The notes beneath the pieces were generated by a model that worked only from the letters and a program-made list of their open reading frames with translations, was not told where the DNA came from and ran no database searches. The translations under genes were made by a program, and so were the position numbers. Below, one piece after another: positions 1 to 8,870 of a stretch of 64,000 nucleotides of DNA. The stretch's first letter is position 1, and each line of letters begins with the position of its first letter. The DNA is from JALORV01 sp963766365 (lineage in GTDB: Bacteria; Pseudomonadota; Gammaproteobacteria; Burkholderiales; Burkholderiaceae_F), in the NCBI GenBank assembly GCA_963766365.1, contig CAVXZK010000004.1, positions 114,904 through 178,903 of the forward strand. The letters run 5' to 3'.

Positions 1-1
1 C

Positions 2-1318
2 TACATCGACGGGCACGAAGTCAGCATCGACAGCCCGGCCCGGGCCCGCGCACTCGGCATCTCGATGGTGTTCCAGCATTTCGTGCTGTTCGATTCGCTG
101 ACGCTCGCGGAAAACGTTGCACTGGGCCTGCCACCGGAGCCGCTCACCGGGCTGACTGCGCGCATGCTCGAACTGGCCGAGCGGTACGACCTCGACGTCG
201 ATCCGGCCAAGCGCGTGCACGACCTGTCGGTGGGTGAGCGGCAGCGCGTCGAGATCCTGCGCGCGCTGATGACCTCGCCGCGGCTTCTGATTCTCGATGA
301 GCCGACCTCCGTGCTCAAGCCGCAGGCGATCGAGCGGCTGTTCGGCACCTTGGAGCAACTGGCGGCGGACGGCGTCAGCGTGCTTTTCATCAGCCACAAG
401 CTCGACGAGATCCGCCGAGTGACGCATCGCTGTGTGGTGCTGCGCGGCGGACGCCTGGTCGCAAACGTCGACCCGCGCGAGGAAACGGAAGCGAGCCTGG
501 CGCGGCTGATGATCGGCGCAGACCCGCCGGCCATCGCGGCGCACGATTCGCCGCCCGGCGAGGTTGCGCTCTCCGTCACTGGGCTCGACACGACACACGC
601 TGTCGAGCGTCAGCACTGGCTGCACCAGCTTGATCTCGACGTATGTCGCGGCGAGATTGTTGGCATCGCCGGAGTGTCCGGCAACGGGCAGGCCGCGCTG
701 ATGGCCGCATTGTCGGGCGAGTGGGTCGACGCGAAGGGCTCGATCCGGCTGTTTGGCACCGAAGTGCTGTGCTTGCCGACCCGGCGCCGGCGCGCGCTCG
801 GCCTGCGCTACATCCCGGAGGAGCGGCTCGGCCACGGGGCGGTCACCGCGCTGTCGCTGCAGGACAACGTCGTGCTAACCCGCGACACGCTGCGCACGGG
901 CGGTTTCGTGCACTACGGCGAGGCGCATCGTCTCGCGGCCACGCTGATTGAGCGCTTCGGAGTGAGGACGACGGGGCCGGAAGCGGCTGCGGCGAGCCTT
1001 TCCGGCGGCAACCTGCAGAAGTTCATCGTCGGGCGCGAGATCGAAGCGCAGCCGCGCGTGCTGCTGGTAAACCAACCGACCTGGGGTGTCGACGTCGGTG
1101 CGGCGGCCGCGATCCACAACGAGCTGATCGCGCTGCGCAAGGCGGGCTGCGCGATCCTCGTCGTCTCCGAAGATCTCGAAGAACTGTTCGAACTGAGCGA
1201 CCGCCTGTACGTGATTTCGAAGGGAAGGCTCTCGCCCGGTGTGCGGCCCGGCGAAATCAGCGTGCAGGATATCGGTCGCTGGATGTCTGGATTGTGGCCG
1301 CAGCCGGAGGTGGCGTGA
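2..1318 (+). CDS. BMP-family nucleoside ABC transporter, ATP-binding protein (5' partial)
   Basis: The gene runs in from before the window; 438 residues are visible. It is a double ABC ATPase of the type that powers purine nucleoside or simple-sugar import at the inner membrane. The first domain shows the Q-loop (MVFQHF), the signature SVGERQRVEILRAL, Walker B LLILDEP and the H-loop FISHK. The second domain begins near residue 200 with a P-loop-like GVSGNGQ in place of GxxGxGK, and has the signature LSGGNLQK and VNQPTWGVDV. This degenerate second half is typical of the family. Two permease genes follow and complete the importer. The visible stop is TGA, 70 bases before the first permease start. 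Confidence 0.93.
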   Translation, partial: YIDGHEVSIDSPARARALGISMVFQHFVLFDSLTLAENVALGLPPEPLTGLTARMLELAERYDLDVDPAKRVHDLSVGERQRVEILRALMTSPRLLILDEPTSVLKPQAIERLFGTLEQLAADGVSVLFISHKLDEIRRVTHRCVVLRGGRLVANVDPREETEASLARLMIGADPPAIAAHDSPPGEVALSVTGLDTTHAVERQHWLHQLDLDVCRGEIVGIAGVSGNGQAALMAALSGEWVDAKGSIRLFGTEVLCLPTRRRRALGLRYIPEERLGHGAVTALSLQDNVVLTRDTLRTGGFVHYGEAHRLAATLIERFGVRTTGPEAAAASLSGGNLQKFIVGREIEAQPRVLLVNQPTWGVDVGAAAAIHNELIALRKAGCAILVVSEDLEELFELSDRLYVISKGRLSPGVRPGEISVQDIGRWMSGLWPQPEVA

Positions 1319-1388
1319 GCGCCGCACGGTCGCTCCGAAGGCGCTCGCGTCCCGCTTGGGGGGACTGCCCGCAGGTCGAGGGGGCAAC

Positions 1389-2471
1389 GTGACGCTGCCT
1401 TTCGTGCTGGTGCCGCGCGCCGGACCCGCACGCGTCATGCTGTGGACGTCGCCGCTGCTGGCGATCGTGTTGACACTGCTGGCCGGCGCGTTGCTGTTCG
1501 CACTGATGGGCCAGGACCCGGTGCAGGGACTGAAGGTGTTCCTGTGGGATCCACTGGCGACGCGGCGCGGCTGGTCGGAACTGGGGCTGAAGGCAACGCC
1601 GCTGATCCTCTGTGCGGTCGGACTCGCTGTCTGCTTCCGCGCCAACGTCTGGAACATCGGCGCGGAGGGCCAGCTGATCGCCGGAGCGATCGCTGGCGGC
1701 GGCATCGCGCTGCTCGCCACGCGCGACAGCACCCGCATGATCATCCCGGCCATCGTCGTTGCGGCGGCGCTGGGCGGTGCGGCATGGGCCTCGATCACCG
1801 CCTGGCTGCGCGATCGCTTCAATGCGAACGAGATACTGGTCAGCCTGATGCTGGTTTATGTCGCCCAGCTGTTGCTGGCGTGGCTGGTGCATGGCGTCTG
1901 GAAGGATCCCGAAGGATTCGGCTTCCCGCAGTCGAAGCTGTTCGAGTCGGCGGCGCGCATGCCGATCGTGCTGGCGGGCACGCGGCTCAACATCGGCTTC
2001 GTGCTGGCGCTGGCGGCGGTCGGGGCGCTGTGGCTGATGCTGGCGCGCATGGTGATCGGTTTCCAGCTGAAGGTGGCCGGCCTTGCGCCACTGGCAGCGC
2101 GCTATGCCGGGTTCTCCGAGCGGCGTCTGCTGTGGTTCGCACTGTTGCTGAGCGGCGCGCTGGCTGGCATCGCCGGCGGCATCGAGGCGACCGGCCCGGT
2201 CGGGCAACTGACACCGACGATCTCGCCGGGCTACGGCTTCGCGGCGATCATCGTCGCGTTCGTTGGACGCCTGCACCCGGTCGGAATCGTCTTCGCGTCC
2301 TTCGTGATGGCGCTGTTCTACATCGGTGGCGAACTCGCGCAATCACGACTGGGGCTGCCGTCAGCGCTGACCGGTGTGTACCAGGGGCTGTTGCTGTTCT
2401 TCCTGCTCGCCTGCGACACGCTGATCATGTACCGGCTGATGCGCCGCAAGGCGATGGCGGTGGCCGCATGA
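1389..2471 (+). CDS. BMP-family ABC transporter permease (first subunit)
   Basis: This 360-residue multi-spanning inner-membrane protein belongs to the BPD_transp_2 (YufP/NupP) permease family. The GTG at 1389 is preferred because a GAGGGGG Shine-Dalgarno lies about 5 bases upstream and the N-terminus LPFVLVPRAGPARVM fits the family; the in-frame ATG at 1239 would overlap the ATPase deeply. The family motif WNIGAEGQLIAGAI is present near residue 90. The stop overlaps the next permease start by ATGA, so the two permeases are translationally coupled. It should form a heterodimeric channel with the following subunit. Confidence 0.9.
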   Translation: MTLPFVLVPRAGPARVMLWTSPLLAIVLTLLAGALLFALMGQDPVQGLKVFLWDPLATRRGWSELGLKATPLILCAVGLAVCFRANVWNIGAEGQLIAGAIAGGGIALLATRDSTRMIIPAIVVAAALGGAAWASITAWLRDRFNANEILVSLMLVYVAQLLLAWLVHGVWKDPEGFGFPQSKLFESAARMPIVLAGTRLNIGFVLALAAVGALWLMLARMVIGFQLKVAGLAPLAARYAGFSERRLLWFALLLSGALAGIAGGIEATGPVGQLTPTISPGYGFAAIIVAFVGRLHPVGIVFASFVMALFYIGGELAQSRLGLPSALTGVYQGLLLFFLLACDTLIMYRLMRRKAMAVAA

Positions 2472-3388
2472 ACGAGGTCGTGGCCCTGGTCGCTGCCACG
2501 CTGAGCGCGGGCACGCCGCTGCTGCTCGCGGCAATCGGTATCGTCGTCAGCGAGAAGAGCGGCGTCGTCAATCTCGGCATCGAAGGGATCATGCTGGTCG
2601 CTGCCGTCGCGGGCTTCGGTGCGGCGCACGCGACCGGCATCGCGGAACTCGGTTTCGTTGCCGGAGCCGCCGCCGGAGCAGCGCTGGCATTGCTGTTTGC
2701 CGTACTGACGCTCGGCCTGCTGACCAACCAGTACGCGACGGGACTCGCATTGGCACTGTTTGGTGCAGGACTGTCGGCCTTTCTAGGTCAGTCACTTCAG
2801 GGGGAAAGCCTTGCCGCGCGCGGGGCCGACGGCATTCCCGGCCTGCGCGACATTCCGGCATTCGGTCAGGCGCTGTTTGCGCAGCACTGGCTCGTCTACT
2901 TCGCGCTGCTGCTGGTCGGTGCGGTCGCCTGGTTCCTGAGCCGCACGCGCGCGGGGCTGGTGCTGCGCGCGGTGGGGGAATCGCCGGAGGCGGCGCACGC
3001 GCTGGGCGTTCCGGTGCGACGCATCCGGATGATGGCACTGGCTTTTGGCGGCGCCTGCGCCGGGCTCGCAGGCGCGTTCCTGTCGATCATCTACACGCCG
3101 CTGTGGTCCGAGGGCATGGTGGCAGGGCGCGGCTGGATCGCGCTTGCACTGGTTGTGTTCGCCACCTGGCGCCCGGCGCGCGTTCTGTTCGGCGCGTATC
3201 TGTTCGGTGGCGTGACGATGCTGCAGTTCCACCTGCAAGGTAAGGGCGTCGAGGTGCCGAGCCAGTTGCTGGCGATGACGCCCTACCTCGCGACGATAGT
3301 CGTGCTCGCGCTGATCTCGCGCAATCCGCGGTGGATCCGGCTCAACATGCCGGCGTCGCTCGGAAGGACGTTCAGTCCCAACGCCTAG
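2468..3388 (+). CDS. BMP-family ABC transporter permease (second subunit)
   Basis: This 306-residue permease (YufQ/NupQ type) is hydrophobic throughout and has the conserved segment GVVNLGIEGIMLV near residues 30-42, the counterpart of the ENIG/NIGAEG loop in its partner. Its ATG overlaps the previous TGA. GESPEAAHALGVPVRRIR near residues 170-187 fits the cytoplasmic loop that contacts the ATPase. The substrate-binding protein expected in this system is not next to it but at 7138-8277. Purine nucleosides are the best-known ligands of the family; the substrate here is inferred. Confidence 0.9.
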   Translation: MNEVVALVAATLSAGTPLLLAAIGIVVSEKSGVVNLGIEGIMLVAAVAGFGAAHATGIAELGFVAGAAAGAALALLFAVLTLGLLTNQYATGLALALFGAGLSAFLGQSLQGESLAARGADGIPGLRDIPAFGQALFAQHWLVYFALLLVGAVAWFLSRTRAGLVLRAVGESPEAAHALGVPVRRIRMMALAFGGACAGLAGAFLSIIYTPLWSEGMVAGRGWIALALVVFATWRPARVLFGAYLFGGVTMLQFHLQGKGVEVPSQLLAMTPYLATIVVLALISRNPRWIRLNMPASLGRTFSPNA

Positions 3389-3490
3389 GCAGTGCAAGCA
3401 CCATCGGCGCGCGTGGTCGAAGTGTCCGCCGGTTCATTCGCCGTTCGGCCGAGCGAATTGCGGTATCCATTCTTTTCTACGTTAAGAAGT

Positions 3491-3530
3491 CATGACAGAG
3501 CATAGAAAGTGTGCGATAAACGCTGTCATG
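3491..3530. promoter_or_regulatory. Inverted repeat at the start of the Lrp/AsnC regulator
   Basis: CATGACAG at 3491-3498 is matched perfectly by CTGTCATG at 3523-3530 with 24 bases between. The right arm covers the preferred ATG (3528). If translation starts there, the repeat covers the leader and may be an autoregulatory operator or a leader hairpin. The role is inferred. Confidence 0.35.
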
Positions 3531-3962
3531 GACAAGATCAACCTAAAAATGCTCGACCTTCTCGCCCGTGATGGCCGCATGTCGTTCCGCGACCTGGGCG
3601 ACGCGGTGAAGCTGAGCTCGAACGCGGCGGCGGAGCGCTATCGGCGCCTGGTGGCCGACGGCGCCATACGGCATGTGCGCGCGCGGGTAAGCCCCGCGGC
3701 GCTCGGCCGCGCGCTCGAAGTGCAGATCGACGTCAAGCTGCGTCCCAATGTCAGCGCCGAACGTTTCGAAGCGGCGCTGCGCAAGTTGCCGCAGATCATC
3801 AGTGCGACGCTGATGACGGGCTCCTTCGACTATGCGGTCCGCGTGGCGTGCGCCGATCGCGACGAGCTGGTGCGGGTGACGGAAACACTCCGCGGCGCCG
3901 CTGGAGCACAGGAGACCTACAGCCGCCTGATCCTGCGCGAGATCGATCTCACGGTGCGCTGA
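3528..3962 (+). CDS. Lrp/AsnC-family transcriptional regulator
   Basis: This 144-residue protein has an N-terminal winged helix-turn-helix (MDKINLKMLDLLARDGRMSF, then DLGDAVKLSSNAAAERYRRL) and a C-terminal ligand-binding RAM domain with MTGSFDYAVRVACADRDEL. The ATG at 3528 matches the usual family start; an in-frame ATG at 3492 would add 12 atypical residues. Neither has a convincing Shine-Dalgarno. The gene follows the nucleoside transporter in the same direction after about 140 bases and may respond to amino acids or regulate neighbours. Its target is not evident, but an inverted repeat overlies its own start. Confidence 0.88.
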   Translation: MDKINLKMLDLLARDGRMSFRDLGDAVKLSSNAAAERYRRLVADGAIRHVRARVSPAALGRALEVQIDVKLRPNVSAERFEAALRKLPQIISATLMTGSFDYAVRVACADRDELVRVTETLRGAAGAQETYSRLILREIDLTVR

Positions 3963-3969
3963 TTTCTCG

Positions 3970-5226
3970 ATGAACCGAATCGTGGTGAAGGGCGATCAGC
4001 GTTGCTTCAGCGGTGCCGGCAGCGACCGCGCTTGCGGCGGCTACGACGCTCGACAACGCATCCGTCGGTCCTGCAGCAGTCACGGGTTCGCCGCTCTCAT
4101 GGTCGGCTGCGCCATGCTGTTCGCGGCCTGCGGCGGTGGTGGTTCGTCTACGGCGCCGGCGCCCGTTGCCAACGGCGCGCTCGTGGTCAGCGACTGCACG
4201 ATCGCCGCTGGAGCCTCCACCTGCCAGGCCACGATCCACTGGTCCTCGACCGGCGTGGCGCCGCGTGTGCTGCTGGCTGGGACCACCGTGTCGACGCTGG
4301 CGGCAGGCGCTACCGTGGTCGCGGTTGGCGTCGAGCGGCAGACCGTCGGTCTGTTCGACGGCGCCCAACTTCTCGAAGGGAAGTCGGTAGGCGGTACCTG
4401 TGCCGCGGCATCGGCGTGGGATGGGTCTCGTTGCCTCGCGTTCGCCACCCGCACGATCGAACGGGCATCGACACCTTTCGTCGAGGGAGGTCTCGCGATC
4501 ACGCTCGAGGTCGTGGTGTACCGACCGCTGGGTAACGGGCCATTTCCGATCGCAATCTTTCATCACGGTTCGACGGGCAACGGCGACGATCCGTCACTGT
4601 TCCGACTCACCTACACGAACGATTCCATCGCGCGTTTCTTTGCCGAGCGCGGCTGGATGGTGGCTTTTCCGCAGCGGCGCGGACGCGGGGCATCCGACGG
4701 ACTGTACGACGAGGGTTTCACGCCGGATCGTGCGCGCTATTCGTGCTTGCAGGCGCCGGCCGCGGCTGGCATCGAGCGCGCACTGGCCGACACCGATGCG
4801 GCCCTCGACTGGCTGCGGACACGCGCGGAGGTCGATGCGGCGCGTGTGGTGTCAGCGGGCTTTTCGCGCGGTGGCTTGCTCGCGGCGGTGCATGCGGCGC
4901 GACGACCGACCGCGTTCCGTGGTGTGGTCAACTTCGTCGGCGGGTGGCTGGGCGAGGGCTGCATCGATGCAGTGGCCGTCAACCGCGGTTCATTCGTCGC
5001 CGCGGCAGTGTTCCCGGGTGCAATCGCGTGGCTGTACGGAGAGAACGATCCGTTCTACAGCGTTGCGCATACCGGGGCGAACTACGATGCCTTTCGGGCC
5101 GCGGGCGGTCAGGGCACGCTCAGCGTCTACCGACGCGCGGCCGGACTGAGCGGACACCTGATCATCAACGATCCGGCACTCTGGAGCAGCGAACTTGATG
5201 CCTACGTACGCGGTCTTGCCAACTGA
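3970..5226 (+). CDS. Secreted alpha/beta hydrolase (dienelactone hydrolase / S9-like), probable lipoprotein
   Basis: This protein of up to 418 residues has a basic stretch (IRRSCSSHGF), a short hydrophobic segment and FAACGGGGSS, which suggests a lipoprotein with the modified Cys near residue 54. An alpha/beta-hydrolase fold follows. It has IFHHGSTG as the oxyanion region, AGFSRGG as the nucleophile elbow, YGENDPFYS as the probable acid loop and LSGHLII as the probable catalytic His. The true start is unclear: ATG 3970 gives a long basic N-terminus, while ATG 4099 would leave no charged n-region. The substrate is unknown. It starts 7 bases after the Lrp gene stop. Confidence 0.72.
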   Translation: MNRIVVKGDQRCFSGAGSDRACGGYDARQRIRRSCSSHGFAALMVGCAMLFAACGGGGSSTAPAPVANGALVVSDCTIAAGASTCQATIHWSSTGVAPRVLLAGTTVSTLAAGATVVAVGVERQTVGLFDGAQLLEGKSVGGTCAAASAWDGSRCLAFATRTIERASTPFVEGGLAITLEVVVYRPLGNGPFPIAIFHHGSTGNGDDPSLFRLTYTNDSIARFFAERGWMVAFPQRRGRGASDGLYDEGFTPDRARYSCLQAPAAAGIERALADTDAALDWLRTRAEVDAARVVSAGFSRGGLLAAVHAARRPTAFRGVVNFVGGWLGEGCIDAVAVNRGSFVAAAVFPGAIAWLYGENDPFYSVAHTGANYDAFRAAGGQGTLSVYRRAAGLSGHLIINDPALWSSELDAYVRGLAN

Positions 5227-5332
5227 GTTCACGCCGTGTTCGTTCCCGCCGACGGGCGGATTGCTTGGCGCGGAGCGCCAGGGCCGCGGCAACTCGAGTG
5301 TCGGACCGGCTTGCCGCTCAAGTGATTCGGCG

Positions 5333-7000
5333 TCAGGTCGATAGCCTGGCAAGGCAGTCCTCGAAGCGCGCGTGAGCGCGCAGCCGCTGCGCGAAGCTGC
5401 GTTCCGAGGCGGCGCCTTTCGCTCGTGCGAGCGCGACGAGCGCTGCGCGCTCTGCGGCAGACCACTGCGCCATGGGCAGCGCGGCGATGAGCGGCGCGAG
5501 TCCGCGCCACGCCGTCCGCTCGTGGCGCGTGAGACTGTCCAGCGAATCAAGGCCACAGCGGCGGCCCGCTTCCGCCATCGCCTGCTCGAGGGCGACCGAG
5601 CGATCCTCCGCCAGCGACGCGAGGTGTTCGCCGATACGCAGGCCGATATGCGCCGGCAACAGCAGCGGCGCTGGATGCTGCGGATCCAGATCGAAGTGCA
5701 GGTGGTGCGCGGCCAGCGTGCGCAGTGTCTGCGGCGTCGATCGATGCCCTGGACGTATGCTCTGCCGCCGAGCTTCCGCCGAGGCCAGTCGCACCGCTGC
5801 GCGCACCCGCGGCCGGAAACCGAGCTTGAAATAGAACCACCATGCGCCCGACTCGATACCCTCGTCGTTCCCCTGTCCCAGCTGATAGGGCTCGATGCTG
5901 AAGGACGTGGCGCCGCTGAATTCGTGCAGCGCGGCGAGCAGACGGGCGAATGTATAGGCGGACTCGCCACCACGAAAGGATTCGAACGTGTTGAACGACA
6001 CCGCGACGGACCGGCCGAGGAAATCGGCCTGGTGATAGCCGATGGGCACGCCATTCTGCAATGTCAGTCCGCCGTAGATCGCGGGCAGTGCGGAGCGGCG
6101 TTCCGGCTGCATGCCGATCAGGACGAAATCCAGTCCATGGCCATCGTCGCAGAGCCAGACGTCCGCCTCGTTGCCATAGGCGAAGGCGTCCAGGTCGCGG
6201 TTGCGCGTGATCATCGCCTCTCGCGCCAGCGTGATCAGCACCTGTGCTTCGCGCGGCGGCATGCGCCGGATCGTGCGCAGTTCGCGAACGATTTCGCGTT
6301 GCAGGTCCGGGCGTTGGTGCCGCAGCGGGGCGGTCTGCCACGCGCGTGGCGCGCCGCTGTAGACAGCGGTCGTGCGCGTCGGCGTGCCGTCCATGGGCAG
6401 CAGTTCGCAACTCGGGTTTATCAGGTCGTAGAAAGCTTCGCGCGTGTAACTGTCGCCCGGCATCACGGCGATGCGGTCGAGCAGGAACGTCGCATCGGTG
6501 CGCGCGCCGCGGACCGCATCGAGCGCCTGGTAGCCCGGCAGGTGGCATTCGCGCAGTGCGTGGTTCTCCAGGCCGCTCATCAAGGCGGGCAGGCTCTTAG
6601 CGATCGATTCCTCGGCAATGGCGTCGCTGCGGTCGAGCCGACACGCAGTGGGCCAGCGGCGGGAGAGCCAGTGCGCGGTCGGGTAGAAGAACGGATATCC
6701 CATGAGCGTGCCCGCAATGCCGCTGTGCGCGAGCGCGTCCCGATGCTTGCGCAGGTCGCGGCGCCGGGCGAAGTTGCTCAACATCTGCTCGACCTGCCGC
6801 AGCACATCAGCATCGTCGGGGTGCGCGCGCATGAAGCACAGCACTTCGTGCAATCGCCTAACCTGCTCGGCGGTACGCAGCGTCATATGTGCCAGGTCGC
6901 GCAGCGCTGCCAGCTTTGGTGCGGCCTGCCCCGGCGTGAAGTCCTCGCGGAGGCGTTCGAGTGTGGTCAGGGCGCGCGCAGACATGTCAAGCGGATCCAT
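5333..7000 (-). CDS. Large uncharacterised protein with a GNAT-like core (paralogue A)
   Basis: This 555-residue protein matches no family I can name. Residues 1-250 are mostly helical and Arg/Leu rich. Residues about 285-396 form the most conserved block: a DxGxGxDFVLIGM strand, LQNGVPIGYHQ, an FRGGESAYTFARLL helix and ESGAWWFYFKLGFRPR. The ending resembles the FYxKLGF signature of GNAT acetyltransferases, so a GNAT-like fold is a reasonable inference, though the acetyl-CoA loop is not obvious. A clear paralogue lies at 37582-39267 with the same block at the same relative position. No signal peptide is visible. The ATG at 7000 has no clear ribosome site. It is transcribed away from the BMP binding-protein gene. 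Confidence 0.75.
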   Translation of the reverse strand: MDPLDMSARALTTLERLREDFTPGQAAPKLAALRDLAHMTLRTAEQVRRLHEVLCFMRAHPDDADVLRQVEQMLSNFARRRDLRKHRDALAHSGIAGTLMGYPFFYPTAHWLSRRWPTACRLDRSDAIAEESIAKSLPALMSGLENHALRECHLPGYQALDAVRGARTDATFLLDRIAVMPGDSYTREAFYDLINPSCELLPMDGTPTRTTAVYSGAPRAWQTAPLRHQRPDLQREIVRELRTIRRMPPREAQVLITLAREAMITRNRDLDAFAYGNEADVWLCDDGHGLDFVLIGMQPERRSALPAIYGGLTLQNGVPIGYHQADFLGRSVAVSFNTFESFRGGESAYTFARLLAALHEFSGATSFSIEPYQLGQGNDEGIESGAWWFYFKLGFRPRVRAAVRLASAEARRQSIRPGHRSTPQTLRTLAAHHLHFDLDPQHPAPLLLPAHIGLRIGEHLASLAEDRSVALEQAMAEAGRRCGLDSLDSLTRHERTAWRGLAPLIAALPMAQWSAAERAALVALARAKGAASERSFAQRLRAHARFEDCLARLST

Positions 7001-7137
7001 CGCGTGGGAACGCAGAAGTTTGGCACGGCGACGATGACGCGGCCGTGGTGTCGGAGAGGCGCAGCGGATTGCGCGGTGCGTAGAATTCCCCGCTTCGCCT
7101 GAAATTCAACCTGCAAACCTTCCCGGAGAACACCAGA

Positions 7138-8277
7138 ATGAACCGGACTCTCTCGCTGCTGTCGGCCATTGCTGCTGCCACCGTCCTGGCGGCCTGTGGC
7201 AAGCCCGAACCCGCTGCGCCCAAGGTTGAGCCGGTGCCGCCCGCCAAGCAGGCGGAGGCGCCGAAAGCGGAGCCGCTTAAGGTCGGCTTCGTCTATGTCA
7301 GCCCGGTCGGTGATGCCGGCTGGACCTCGCAGCACAACGCCGGACGGCTGGCAATGGAGAAGGCGCTCGGCGACAAGGTGAAGACCGCGTTCGTCGAGAA
7401 GGTGCCCGAAGGTGCCGATGCAGAGCGCGTGATCCGCGACCTCGCGCAGCAGGGCAACACGCTGATCTTCACGACGTCGTTCGGATTCATGAACCCGACG
7501 ATCAAGGTGGCCGAGGAATTTTCGAACACGAAGTTTGAGCATGCGACGGGCTACAAGACGTCAGCCAACGTCAATACCTACAACGCACGCTTCTACGAGG
7601 GTCGGTATCTCGCCGGCATGGTCGCGGGCAAGATGAGCAAGACCGGGCAGCTGGGCTACGTCGCCGCGTTTCCGATCCCCGAGGTCCTGCAGGGCATCAA
7701 CGCCTTCGCACTGGGCGCACGTTCAGCGAATCCCAAGGTGCAGGTGCGGGTCGTCTGGGTCAATAGCTGGTACGACCCGGGCAAGGAGCGCGATGCCGCC
7801 AACACGCTGATCGGGCAGGGCGCCGACGTGGTGACGCACCACACCGACTCGACCGCGACTGTCGCGGTGGCTGAAGAGAAGGGCAAGATGGCGATCGCCT
7901 ATCACTCCGACATGCGCAAGTTCGGGCCGACTGCGCAGCTTGCGGCCGTCACGCACCACTGGGGCGACTACTACACCGCACGCGCGAAAGCCGTGACTGA
8001 CGGCACGTGGAAGGTCGCGCCGGTCTGGGGCGGCATCAAGGATGGGTTCATCAAGCTGGAAGGCCTGTCGGACAAGCTGCCGAAGGAACTGGTCGACGCG
8101 GTGAAGAAGCGCGAAGACGAGATCCGCTCCGGCACGTTCCACCCGTTTACCGGGCCGATCAGGACGAGCGAGGGCAAGGACGTGATCGCCAGCGGCACGC
8201 TCACCGACGAGCAGCTGGGCAAGATGGACTACTACGTCGGCGGTGTCGTCGGCAAGGTGCCGAGCGGCGGGAAGTGA
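7138..8277 (+). CDS. BMP-family ABC transporter substrate-binding lipoprotein
   Basis: This 379-residue periplasmic lipoprotein has a signal peptide ending in the lipobox LAAC|GK, a Pro/Ala/Lys linker and a BMP domain (type I periplasmic fold). Family landmarks include KVGFVYVSPVGDAGWTSQHN, GYVAAFPIPEV, GADVVTHHTDS and the conserved VTHHWGDYY near residues 277-285. BMP proteins (PnrA type) capture purine nucleosides and similar ligands. It has a GGAGA ribosome site. Three genes separate it from the ATPase and permeases at 2-3388, but it almost certainly serves the same importer. Confidence 0.92.
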   Translation: MNRTLSLLSAIAAATVLAACGKPEPAAPKVEPVPPAKQAEAPKAEPLKVGFVYVSPVGDAGWTSQHNAGRLAMEKALGDKVKTAFVEKVPEGADAERVIRDLAQQGNTLIFTTSFGFMNPTIKVAEEFSNTKFEHATGYKTSANVNTYNARFYEGRYLAGMVAGKMSKTGQLGYVAAFPIPEVLQGINAFALGARSANPKVQVRVVWVNSWYDPGKERDAANTLIGQGADVVTHHTDSTATVAVAEEKGKMAIAYHSDMRKFGPTAQLAAVTHHWGDYYTARAKAVTDGTWKVAPVWGGIKDGFIKLEGLSDKLPKELVDAVKKREDEIRSGTFHPFTGPIRTSEGKDVIASGTLTDEQLGKMDYYVGGVVGKVPSGGK

Positions 8278-8397
8278 GTGCTGCGGGAGCCGTCAGATGG
8301 TCCTGGCAACGCGAATGTCTCGCCCGACGCAGTTCCCGGGACTCGGTGAGTGTCGTACTTGGGTAGCCTGCTCCGGTCCAGGGAGAGGAACTACCTC

Positions 8398-8775
8398 GTG
8401 AATCGCCGCATGTCGTTCTCGCATCTGGTCAAGCTGACCTTGACGCCGCTGATTCTGGCCGCCTTTGAGGGTGGTGCGCTCGCACAGCGCCCTTCGCAAC
8501 CGGGCAGTCGGCCGGGTCGTCCCGGGCGGCCCGGGCGCTTCTATGGGGGAGTGAACTACGGGGCGGCACCCGGTGTATTCATCGTGGCTGCCGTAAACGC
8601 GCGGGACAGCGTGCTGCAACTGCGCGACGAAGACAGCCGCACGGCCGAGGTGTACGTCAACCCGCGACTGCTCGACGTGGCCACGCTGAAGGTCGGCGAC
8701 CAGGTGGTGGTGGACTTCTTCGTCCAGGGCGACAACGACGACCGGCTGGAGGCCGCGAGCATCGAACGGCTCTGA
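8398..8775 (+). CDS. Small secreted protein of unknown function
   Basis: This 125-residue protein has a signal peptide ending near GALAQ|RPSQ, a Pro/Gly/Arg linker (residues about 32-50) and a compact C-terminal domain with the beta-rich pattern VNARDSVLQLRDEDSRTAEVY and VGDQVVVDFFVQG. GTG 8398 is chosen because GGGAGAGGA lies 8 bases upstream; an upstream in-frame ATG at 8350 lacks this. The domain resembles small OB- or SH3-like secreted proteins, but I do not recognise a named family. It follows the binding-protein gene by 120 bases. Confidence 0.62.
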   Translation: MNRRMSFSHLVKLTLTPLILAAFEGGALAQRPSQPGSRPGRPGRPGRFYGGVNYGAAPGVFIVAAVNARDSVLQLRDEDSRTAEVYVNPRLLDVATLKVGDQVVVDFFVQGDNDDRLEAASIERL

Positions 8776-8870
8776 CGCACTTCGCAAGAATCCCGTGCGT
8801 CAAAGGAATCCGGCTGAGTGCGATGCTGGAGCAGTTGTTCAGTGAGACCCCCGGCTTTGCCGGGAGAGGC

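Noticed and set aside
1442..2467. Long upstream extension of the second permease frame
   Set aside because: The extension lies in the wrong frame of the first permease and has no membrane or family pattern; the ATG at 2468 starts the real gene.
5372..7102. Plus-strand open frame of 576 codons opposite paralogue A
   Set aside because: Arg/Ala/Gln-rich shadow without motifs; paralogue A has a homologue at 37582 that fixes the coding strand.
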